NCBI GenBank assembly: GCA_024278415.1
Contig: JAJRTI010000347.1
Coordinates: 1-15,586 of the forward strand
Direction of reading: 5' to 3'
Length of the DNA: 15,586 nt
Source of the DNA: Planctomycetota bacterium
GTDB lineage: Bacteria; Planctomycetota; Brocadiia; JAJRTI01
The notes beneath the pieces were generated by a model. The model was given only the letters and a program-made list of their open reading frames with translations, searched no databases and had not been told where the DNA came from. Position numbers and translations under genes: made by a program. Shown piece after piece: positions 7,439 to 13,716 of the stretch (its first letter is position 1; every line of letters starts with the position of its first letter).

Positions 7439-8907
7439 TGATTAAGAAGATCTGCCTTGGAGCGGTCTCAGTTGTTCTTGTGGCCAGTCTCGCGGGTGCG
7501 GGATGGTTCTATTGGCCCAAGGTGTGGCCGCGCCTGCGCGAAGCCCGGGAATCCTGGCAGACGGCGCCTCACGGCGACGGCCACACGGATCATGATGAGG
7601 GTGAGGGCGAGGCCCACGATACGCGCACGGATCATGGCGAGGAAGGGCATGCTGAGGGCGACAAGGCGGAAGGCGAGCATGGGGCGGGTGGACATGGCGA
7701 TGAGGCGGCCCCCGTGGATCTGAGCATGTCGGTGAAGGAGATCCTCGCGGCCCGGTGTGAGCACGACATGCCCACTCATCAATGCGAGGAGTGCCGGTAT
7801 GAGGTCGGTGTGGTCAAGGTCTCCCCGTCCATTATGGTGGGCCAGCCCGGGCTCAAGAATGGTCTTGTGAAGACGATGAAGGTTGGCCGGCAGAAGGTCG
7901 CCACGACGATCGATGTGACGGGCGAGATCCAGTTGAACGAGAACGCGGCCGCGCACATCAGCCCGCGGATCCCGGGTGTTATTCGGTCCGTCCTCGTGGA
8001 CGTTGGAGCCGTTGTGAAGAAGGGCGACGTGCTGTTCGAGATCCGAAGTGTCGAGTTGGGGCAGGCACTGAGCGAGTATCATAAGACGCAAACGATGGTT
8101 GCGCTGTCCAGGAAGAACTATGAACGGGAAAAGGGTCTCTTCGAGCGCAAGGTGGGGTCCGAGCGCGCGATGATCGAGGCGCAGATGGCGTTCGAGGAGC
8201 ATCAAGCCCAGTTCAAAGCGGCCGAACTGAAGCTTCACGTGCTAGGCCTCACCGAACCCGACCTGGTGGCGCTTGAGAGTGCTTCTCACACGGCAGTAGC
8301 CGGCCGCCTGTCCGTGCGCGCGCCCTTGAGTGGCACGGTGATGGAGAAGCACGCGGTGGTGGGCGAGCTGGTCGAGCCGGGGAAGGACGCGATGTTGGTG
8401 GCGGATTTGAGCGACGTGTGGGTGTGGGCCAATATCTACGACCAGGATCTCGCCTCGCTTCTGGAGAGAAGTAAAGAAGGGCCGATCCCGGTGAAGGTCC
8501 TCGTCGCGGCATTCCCCAACCGCACGTTTGCGGGCACACTCGACTACGTGGGCGCTAGCATGGACGAACACACGCGCACGGTCAAAGTGCGCGCGACCGC
8601 CAAGAATGAGGATGGCCTGCTGCGGCCGGGCATGTTTTGCCAAGTCCTCGTGCCGTTGACCACCGCGGCAGAGGTCGTGGCGATCCCCAAGGCGGCCCTG
8701 CTCGAAGACGAGGGCATCCATTTTGTGTTCAAGCACGCGCAGGGCGATTACTACGTGCGCCGAGCCGTAAAGAAGGGCCGATCCTTCAATGGCAGCGTCG
8801 AGATCGTCGAAGGGCTTGAGCCCGGCGAGACGATTGTGGCCGATGGCGCCTTCTTGCTCAAGTCGGATGTGCTGCGCTCGAAGATGGGCGCGGGATGTGC
8901 CGACTGA
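7435..8907 (+). CDS. czcB: CzcB-like RND periplasmic adaptor with His-rich N-terminus
   Basis: A 490-residue membrane-fusion protein linking the RND pump to the outer-membrane factor. Residues 5-27 form a signal/anchor segment. Residues 42-90 are His/Asp/Glu-rich, with eight His (46, 50, 53, 61, 67, 72, 82, 87), and probably bind metal ions in the periplasm. Residues 108-128 hold a Cys/His cluster, CEHDMPTHQCEECRYEVGVVK (Cys108, His110, His115, Cys117, Cys120 as possible ligands), of a kind seen in some CzcB-type adaptors. From ~155 the HlyD/CzcB core follows: IDVTGEIQLNENAAAHISPR, a barrel-sandwich half with GVIRSVLVDVGAVVKKGDVL, a helical hairpin (~208-275), the second half RLSVRAPLSGTVMEKHAVVG, and the beta-barrel plus membrane-proximal domain. 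AGGAG (7425-7429) is 5 nt from ATG 7435 and 8 nt from the adjacent ATG 7438; the latter may be the true start, one residue shorter. Confidence 0.92.
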   Translation: MMIKKICLGAVSVVLVASLAGAGWFYWPKVWPRLREARESWQTAPHGDGHTDHDEGEGEAHDTRTDHGEEGHAEGDKAEGEHGAGGHGDEAAPVDLSMSVKEILAARCEHDMPTHQCEECRYEVGVVKVSPSIMVGQPGLKNGLVKTMKVGRQKVATTIDVTGEIQLNENAAAHISPRIPGVIRSVLVDVGAVVKKGDVLFEIRSVELGQALSEYHKTQTMVALSRKNYEREKGLFERKVGSERAMIEAQMAFEEHQAQFKAAELKLHVLGLTEPDLVALESASHTAVAGRLSVRAPLSGTVMEKHAVVGELVEPGKDAMLVADLSDVWVWANIYDQDLASLLERSKEGPIPVKVLVAAFPNRTFAGTLDYVGASMDEHTRTVKVRATAKNEDGLLRPGMFCQVLVPLTTAAEVVAIPKAALLEDEGIHFVFKHAQGDYYVRRAVKKGRSFNGSVEIVEGLEPGETIVADGAFLLKSDVLRSKMGAGCAD

Positions 8908-8930
8908 TCTTGCGCGTTGCATTTATTACT

Positions 8931-8935
8931 GGAGG
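8931..8935 (+). promoter_or_regulatory. Ribosome binding site fixing the pump start at 8941
   Basis: GGAGG is 5 nt upstream of ATG 8941. It rules against the in-frame TTG at 8917, and the protein then starts MLDNFIRFILRQRLLVV, as expected for CzcA-type pumps. Confidence 0.7.
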
Positions 8936-8940
8936 ACCCC

Positions 8941-10758
8941 ATGCTCGACAACTTCATCCGATTCATCCTCAGACAACGCCTGCTCGTGGTCATCGCCACC
9001 GTGGTGCTCGTTGTGGCAGGCGTGTTCGCCTGGCAGTACCTGCCCATCGACGCGTTCCCCGACGTGACGAACGTGCAGGTCATGGTTTTGACCGAAGCGC
9101 CCGGCCTGGCGCCGGTGGACGTGGAACAGCAGATCACGTTCCCCATTGAGTTGACCATGCAAGGCCTGACAGGGGTGCGCCAGGTGCGTTCGCTGTCCAA
9201 GGCTGCGCTCTCTCAGGTCATTGTTGTGTTCGAGGACGACGTAGACATCTACTTCGCTCGGCAACTCGTGTTCGAGCGGCTCGCGGCCGCGAAAGAAGAA
9301 CTGCCTGAGTGGGCCGAGCCTGAGATGGGGCCCATTAGCACGGGCCTGGGCGAGATCTATCAGTACACGCTCGAAAGCGACGTGCGTTCGCTCATGGAGC
9401 TGCGCACGATGCAGGACTGGCTCATCGCCCCCCAACTGAGGCCCATCCCCGGAGTGAACGAGGTCAACAGTTTCGGCGGGTTTCTCAAACAGTACCAGGT
9501 TCTGGTGGATCCCAACAAACTGGTCAAGTACGGCGTCACCCTTTCCGGTGTGGTCGAAGCCGTGGAGAAGAACAACGCCAATGCGGGGGGCAACTTCTTG
9601 ATTCAGGGTTGGGAGCAGGCCTACGTGCGCAGCCAGGGCCTGATCCGGTCCATCGCGGACATCGAAGAGATTGTGCTCCATGCTGAAGATGGCACGCCGG
9701 TCTACTTGAGCGACGTGGCGGAAGTCGTCATTGGCCATCAGGTGCGTCAAGGCGCGGTGAGCCGCGACGGCAAAGGCGAGACCGTTGCGGGCATGGCCAT
9801 CATGCTGAGGGGGGCGAACTCGAAGGTCGTGGTGGACTTGGTCAAGAAGGCCATCCCCAAGATCCAGGCCAGTCTGCCGAAGGACGTGAAGATCAACCCC
9901 TTCTACGATCGGACCGCGTTGATCCAGTCGTGTATTAAGACCGTGGGTGACGCGCTCATGCAGGGCGGCATCTTCGTGGTGGTGGTCCTCTTCCTGTTTT
10001 TGGGCAATCTACGGGCCGCGCTCATCGTGGCCTTGTCGCTGCCCCTGACCGCGCTGATCACGTTCATCTTCATGGGCCGGCAGGGCGTAACCGCGAATCT
10101 CATGAGCCTGGGCGGACTCGCCATTGCGATTGGCATGATCGTGGACGCGTCCATTGTGATTGCGGAGAACATTGCGCGCCACTTTTCGCTCCACGCGGGG
10201 TCGGGGCGCCCGCGCGCGCACATCGCGTTCGAGGCGGTGTCCGAGGTGGCCAAGCCGATCATCTTCGCGATCCTCATCATCGTGATCGTGTTTATGCCCT
10301 TGTTCACGCTCGAACAGATGGAAGGCAAGATGTTCAAGCCCTTGGCCATCACGCTTTGCTTTGCCATGTTGGGCTCGTTGGTTGTCGCGTTCACCATAGT
10401 GCCTGTCTTGTGTTCCCTATTCGTGAAGGGAAAGAAAGGCATAAAGGACAACTTGGTGGTGCGCGTGCTGAAATGGGGCTATCTGCCGCTGTTGTCGCTG
10501 GCCATCAAGCTGCGGTGGCTCACGGTGCTCGGAGCCGCGGCGATCTTCGCCGCCGTCATGGCCTTGGTGCCTAGCTTGGGCACGGAGTTCCTGCCCAAAC
10601 TCGACGAGGGGGCCATCGCCATCAACGCAGTGCGCCTCCCGTCCGCGTCGCTCGATGGCTCGGTCGCGGTCGGCTTGCACATCGAGGAGCGCCTGCTGGC
10701 TAAGTTCCCTGAGGTGGACACCGTGGTGACGAAGACGGGCCGGGCCGAGATCTCGTAA
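8941..10758 (+). CDS. czcA: CzcA-like heavy-metal RND pump, N-terminal part (interrupted by TAA)
   Basis: First 605 residues of an inner-membrane proton-driven metal exporter. It begins with TM1 (LLVVIATVVLVVAGVFAW) and the family segment YLPIDAFPDVTNVQV, then the first periplasmic domain, then the TM2-TM6 block. The TM4 relay motif at residues 394-410 is AIAIGMIVDASIVIAEN: Asp402 and Glu409 match the second and third acidic residues of Cupriavidus CzcA (Asp408, Glu415), but the first Asp (the D of DFG) is replaced by Ala396. TM7 (LTVLGAAAIFAAVMALV) and the start of the second periplasmic domain follow. The frame then hits TAA after KTGRAEIS, where the family continues into a conserved DPMGP segment. 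In this sequence that segment follows immediately in the same frame. The gene lies 33 nt after the adaptor gene. A full-length pump would be about 1031 residues, normal for the family. Confidence 0.88.
   Translation: MLDNFIRFILRQRLLVVIATVVLVVAGVFAWQYLPIDAFPDVTNVQVMVLTEAPGLAPVDVEQQITFPIELTMQGLTGVRQVRSLSKAALSQVIVVFEDDVDIYFARQLVFERLAAAKEELPEWAEPEMGPISTGLGEIYQYTLESDVRSLMELRTMQDWLIAPQLRPIPGVNEVNSFGGFLKQYQVLVDPNKLVKYGVTLSGVVEAVEKNNANAGGNFLIQGWEQAYVRSQGLIRSIADIEEIVLHAEDGTPVYLSDVAEVVIGHQVRQGAVSRDGKGETVAGMAIMLRGANSKVVVDLVKKAIPKIQASLPKDVKINPFYDRTALIQSCIKTVGDALMQGGIFVVVVLFLFLGNLRAALIVALSLPLTALITFIFMGRQGVTANLMSLGGLAIAIGMIVDASIVIAENIARHFSLHAGSGRPRAHIAFEAVSEVAKPIIFAILIIVIVFMPLFTLEQMEGKMFKPLAITLCFAMLGSLVVAFTIVPVLCSLFVKGKKGIKDNLVVRVLKWGYLPLLSLAIKLRWLTVLGAAAIFAAVMALVPSLGTEFLPKLDEGAIAINAVRLPSASLDGSVAVGLHIEERLLAKFPEVDTVVTKTGRAEIS
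10756..10758 (+). other. Premature in-frame TAA within the RND pump gene
   Basis: The codon series is GCC GAG ATC TCG TAA GAC CCC ATG GGA. There is no frameshift: codons on both sides read the same RND protein. A single base change (for example GAA to TAA) would create it. TAA is used as an ordinary terminator elsewhere here (2957-2959, 12034-12036), so a reassigned codon is unlikely. Confidence 0.9.
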
Positions 10759-10764
10759 GACCCC

Positions 10765-12036
10765 ATGGGACCGGAGCAGAATGACATCTTCGTCATGCTC
10801 CATCCCAAGAGCGAATGGAAGACAGGCCGCACGAAGAAGCAACTCGTGCGTGCGATCCAGGAAGAACTCAGCGACATACCCGGCCTGCGCATGTCGTTCT
10901 CGCAGCCCATCTCGCTGCGCGTGAACGAGTTGATTTCGGGCATCAAGAGCGACGTTGCCGTGAAGGTGTTCGGGACCGACATGGAGACGCTCCGCGATTA
11001 CGCCAACCAGATCGCTGGCATCGTTGGCGACATCGAAGGCACGGAGGACTTGAAGGTGGAGCAAGTGACAGGATTTGCCCAGATTGAGATCATCCCCGAC
11101 CGCAAGGCCATTGCGCGCCACAAGATCAACCTGGCCGACGTCAACGAGGTCATCGAGACCGCGGTCGGCGGCAAAGTGGCGACGACGATCATCGAGGGGC
11201 AGATGCGCTTTGCGGCCCTCGTTCGGTTCCCGGAGCGTTTCCGGAACGATATCGCCTCGCTCAAGCGCATCCTGGTGCCCGCGCCCGAAGGGCGGCTGAT
11301 TCCGCTGGGGCAACTGGCTCGGGTTGACAACGTCGAGGCTCCGGCGCAGATCAGCCGCGAGAACAGCATGCGCCGAGTCGTGGTGGAGTGCAACATTCGC
11401 GGCCGCGACATGGGCAGTTTCGTGGCGGAAATCCAGCGCAAGATCCGGCCCATCACCGAATCGCTTCCCACTGGCTACTTCGTGAGGATCGGAGGCCAGT
11501 TCGAGAACCAGCAGCGCGCCATGCGCCGGTTGGCGATCGTGGTGCCCATCTCAGTCTTGCTGATCTTCCTCATGCTGTTCTCCGCATTTGGGTCCATTCG
11601 CAGCGCCCTGCTCGTGCTCGCGAACCTCCCCTTCGCCTTGGTTGGCGGAATCCTCGCCATCTATCTGTTGGACATCAACTTGAGCGTATCCGCGGCCGTC
11701 GGCTTCATCGCCCTGTTCGGGATCGCGGTGGAGAACGGCACCGTGCTCGTGACGTTCTTCAACCAACTCCGGCAGCAGGGCATGTCCACGATCGACGCGG
11801 TGAAACAGGGCTGCGACTTGCGCTTCCGGCCCTTGCTCATGACCGCGCTGACCACGTTGCTGGGGCTGGTCCCCATGATCTACGCGACGGGCAGCGGTTC
11901 CGAGATCCAGCGTCCGTTAGCCACGGTCGTGCTCGGCGGCCTGGCCTCGGCCATGGTCCTCACGCTCTTCGTACTGCCGGCGCTGTACTGCATCGTGGAA
12001 AACAGGTCTTCCCTGCCCACAGCCGATGAAACTTAA
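10765..12036 (+). CDS. czcA: CzcA-like heavy-metal RND pump, C-terminal part
   Basis: A 423-residue open frame in register with the upstream part. Its first possible start, ATG 10765, is the Met of the conserved DPMGP segment, 6 nt after the TAA. No Shine-Dalgarno site is evident, so separate production would need termination-reinitiation. It contains the rest of the second periplasmic domain, with ISLRVNELISGIKSDVAVKV, a CzcA-style segment where CusA-type Cu/Ag pumps carry a substrate-binding Met. TM8-TM12 follow (AIVVPISVLLIFLMLFSAFG through LASAMVLTLFVLPALYCIV), including GIAVENGTVLV. No further stops or frame breaks are visible. Read separately it lacks TM1-7 and could work only with the first part. 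It ends 15 nt before the PII-like gene. If the stop is real and not bypassed, the pair is a recent pseudogene of one czcA-like gene. Confidence 0.85.
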   Translation: MGPEQNDIFVMLHPKSEWKTGRTKKQLVRAIQEELSDIPGLRMSFSQPISLRVNELISGIKSDVAVKVFGTDMETLRDYANQIAGIVGDIEGTEDLKVEQVTGFAQIEIIPDRKAIARHKINLADVNEVIETAVGGKVATTIIEGQMRFAALVRFPERFRNDIASLKRILVPAPEGRLIPLGQLARVDNVEAPAQISRENSMRRVVVECNIRGRDMGSFVAEIQRKIRPITESLPTGYFVRIGGQFENQQRAMRRLAIVVPISVLLIFLMLFSAFGSIRSALLVLANLPFALVGGILAIYLLDINLSVSAAVGFIALFGIAVENGTVLVTFFNQLRQQGMSTIDAVKQGCDLRFRPLLMTALTTLLGLVPMIYATGSGSEIQRPLATVVLGGLASAMVLTLFVLPALYCIVENRSSLPTADET

Positions 12037-12051
12037 CGGAAAGGATTCGCC

Positions 12052-12399
12052 ATGAAGATGATCCACGCGTACATCCAGCCGTTCATGTTGGAGAAGGTCG
12101 CCGATGCCCTGAGAGACATGCACGTGCGGGGCCTGACCGCGTCCGCGTGCCGCGGGTTTGGCCAATGCAGCGACCAAGGATCGCCACACTACCTCGATAA
12201 AGAAGTTGACGCGCACTTGGGCTTCGCGGCCAAGGCGAAAATCGAGATCCTGTGCCAGGACGCGGAAGCGGAAGACATCGTTCGCGCCATCCAAGTGAAC
12301 GCGCGTACGGGCCGGCATGGCGATGGCAAGATCGCGGTCTCGGACATCTGTTCCGTGACGAGCATTCGGAGTGGTGAGACCGGCAGACACGTGCTATAG
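12052..12399 (+). CDS. PII-like signalling protein of the metal-efflux operon
   Basis: A 115-residue protein of the GlnB/PII superfamily, which are trimeric cytoplasmic sensors binding ATP/ADP or related nucleotides. Visible features are the N-terminal strand-helix MKMIHAYIQPFMLEKVADAL, a T-loop region at residues ~35-60 (GFGQCSDQGSPHYLDKEVDA), the B-loop TGRHGDGKIAV (86-96), which matches the PII nucleotide-binding pattern, and the C-loop RSGE (106-109). The T-loop differs from classical GlnB/GlnK: it has Cys39 and His46, and other cysteines are Cys33, Cys68 and Cys100. A PII subgroup (PII-NG) linked to metal-transport genes is known, and this gene fits it by context. AAGGA (12041-12045) lies 6 nt before ATG 12052, 15 nt after the pump gene, so it is the last gene of the operon. 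A role in sensing metal or gating the pump is inferred; a nitrogen role is unlikely because no amtB or glnA is nearby. Confidence 0.87.
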   Translation: MKMIHAYIQPFMLEKVADALRDMHVRGLTASACRGFGQCSDQGSPHYLDKEVDAHLGFAAKAKIEILCQDAEAEDIVRAIQVNARTGRHGDGKIAVSDICSVTSIRSGETGRHVL

Positions 12400-12429
12400 C
12401 CCAAGGCGCCCCAGGGCCGGTGTCCTGCC

Positions 12430-12454
12430 AGGCTTGCCGCGCCGCGGCAGGCCT
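12430..12454. terminator. Candidate bidirectional terminator hairpin
   Basis: An 11-bp stem (12430-12440 with 12444-12454, one G-T pair) around a 3-nt GCC loop lies between the converging PII-like and ZIP genes. It is very GC-rich. No T-tract follows on either strand, so intrinsic termination is plausible but unproven. Confidence 0.45.
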
Positions 12455-12529
12455 CCGTGGCACACGCGGCATGTGGTGCGGCAGAATCCCCGCAGAGTTT
12501 TGCAGAGGGGACAGGCGCCCGCAAGTCCC

Positions 12530-13345
12530 TCAGCCGAGTCCCACGTCTAACGTCATCATCACGGTGAAGCCCAACATCGCCCCGACTGTAGCGATGTCGG
12601 TATTCTTCTCCATCTGGGATTCCGGAATCAATTCCTCCACCACCACAAAGATCATCGCGCCGGCCGCGAACGCTAGTGCATACGGCAACAGCGGTCGCAT
12701 GAGCAAGACAGACAGCGCACCCGCCACCCCGGCGACGGGCTCCACGATGCCCGACAGTTGCCCATACCAGAAGCTGCGGAACCGAGAGAAGCCCTCTCGG
12801 CGCAACGGCACGGAGACCGCCGTGCCTTCTGGGAAGTTTTGGATGCCAATCCCGACAGCCAGCGCCACCGCGCCGGCGAACGTGGCCGATGGCAGGTTGG
12901 CCCCGAGCGCGCCGAAGGCCACTCCGACCGCCAGGCCTTCGGGAATGTTGTGCAGCGTGATCGCCAGAATCAACAGCGTGCTTCGATGCCAACTGGTCTT
13001 GATGCCTTCCGCGTCGGATAGGTCAAACCCAGGGTGCAGATGGGGGAGCACCTTGTCAATCCCCCACAGGAAGGCCCCACCGGCCAGAAAACCAACCGCG
13101 GCCGGCACCCATGGCGTGATGCCCATGGATTCGGCCATCTCAATCGCGGGCGCCAACAACGACCAGAAACTGGCCGCGATCATCACCCCCGCGGCGAAGC
13201 CCAGCATGCCGTCCAGAATCTTGCGGTTGAAGTTCTTGAACCCGAACACAACCGCCGCACCCAGGGCGGTGACGAACCAGGTGAAGCAGGTCGCGACAAG
13301 CGCCTGCATGACCGGATGGAGATTCTTCAGCCAATCAAGAGTCAC
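12530..13345 (-). CDS. ZIP-family metal transporter (GufA/ZupT-like)
   Basis: A 271-residue inner-membrane protein with about eight hydrophobic segments, of the ZIP family that moves Zn, Fe, Mn or related divalent ions, usually into the cytoplasm. The two signature transport-site helices are present: HNIPEG at residues 132-137 (within [19 protein letters not shown]) and QNFPEG at 169-174, with EELIPES at 237-243 in a later helix. A His-containing loop, LPHLHPGFD, lies at 100-108. The start is GTG 13345: the minus-strand sequence has GGGAG 7 nt upstream, whereas the longer TTG frame from 13387 has no such site and adds a polar SRSGSSP stretch. The gene converges with the efflux operon, pairing a likely importer with an exporter. 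Substrate and direction cannot be read from sequence; a few ZIP proteins have unusual roles. Confidence 0.92.
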   Translation of the reverse strand: MTLDWLKNLHPVMQALVATCFTWFVTALGAAVVFGFKNFNRKILDGMLGFAAGVMIAASFWSLLAPAIEMAESMGITPWVPAAVGFLAGGAFLWGIDKVLPHLHPGFDLSDAEGIKTSWHRSTLLILAITLHNIPEGLAVGVAFGALGANLPSATFAGAVALAVGIGIQNFPEGTAVSVPLRREGFSRFRSFWYGQLSGIVEPVAGVAGALSVLLMRPLLPYALAFAAGAMIFVVVEELIPESQMEKNTDIATVGAMLGFTVMMTLDVGLG

Positions 13346-13352
13346 AGGCGAA

Positions 13353-13357
13353 CTCCC
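13353..13357 (-). promoter_or_regulatory. Ribosome binding site of the ZIP gene
   Basis: GGGAG on the minus strand lies 7 nt before the GTG start at 13345. It decides for GTG over the upstream TTG at 13387. Confidence 0.6.
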
Positions 13358-13529
13358 ACTTCTGGACAATCCGCCGTGGCGGATCAAGGTTCAAGAATGT
13401 CGGGTCAAGCACGACTCCACGGTCCATCCCAGACGCGATTATTCGAACACAGCGGAGGCAGCAAAGTCAAACTACTGCCGTGTCATGTTTGAAATGCCGC
13501 GACAGGCTTCCCGAAGGTTGCCAATGTTC

Positions 13530-13557
13530 GGGAGGGTCTCGGCTCAGAGAGCCTCCC
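13530..13557. repeat. Imperfect hairpin GGGAGG...CCTCCC
   Basis: GGGAGG (13530-13535) pairs with CCTCCC (13552-13557), and inside them CTC pairs with GAG around a 6-nt loop. It may belong to the adjacent inverted-repeat element. Confidence 0.5.
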
Positions 13558-13575
13558 AGAAGTCGCCGCCCGTTG

Positions 13576-13650
13576 GTAGTGAGGCCCGTAAGGGCCTCCT
13601 GCGCGCGTGCCCACCGGCCGGACGGAGGCGACCCTTACGGGTCGCACTAC
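13576..13650. repeat. 75-bp inverted repeat (REP-like)
   Basis: The left arm 13576-13599 begins GTAGTGAGGCCCGTAAGGGC and the right arm 13624-13650 ends in ACCCTTACGGGTCGCACTAC. They are imperfect reverse complements: the GTAGTG/CACTAC ends and the CCCGTAAGGG/CCCTTACGGG cores match. The loop is about 24 nt. The architecture (arms about 21-27 bp, loop about 24 nt, each arm itself palindromic) is the same as in the 4850-4915 element, although the sequence differs. Confidence 0.7.
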
Positions 13651-13716
13651 GAGCGGGGTGCTGCCCGCGAGCGGTGAGGGGCTCGTGCTTCTGTTACGAA
13701 GGTTGGTGAATGCACC

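Larger units (their letters stand above)
13346..13716. other. Divergent intergenic region with repeats
   Basis: A 371-bp gap between the divergent ZIP and phosphatase genes. It must contain both promoters, but none stands out. Two palindromic structures, listed separately, take up 13530-13557 and 13576-13650. The remainder shows no gene. Confidence 0.5.

Noticed and set aside
10756..10758. Stop-codon recoding (selenocysteine or pyrrolysine) in the pump gene
   Set aside because: The codon is TAA, not TGA or TAG, and TAA ends other genes in this window, so recoding by known systems is very unlikely.
12420..13709. 429-residue plus-strand open frame
   Set aside because: It covers the ZIP gene on the opposite strand, where HNIPEG and QNFPEG motifs are seen. 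The plus-strand translation shows no protein features and spans the repeats upstream.
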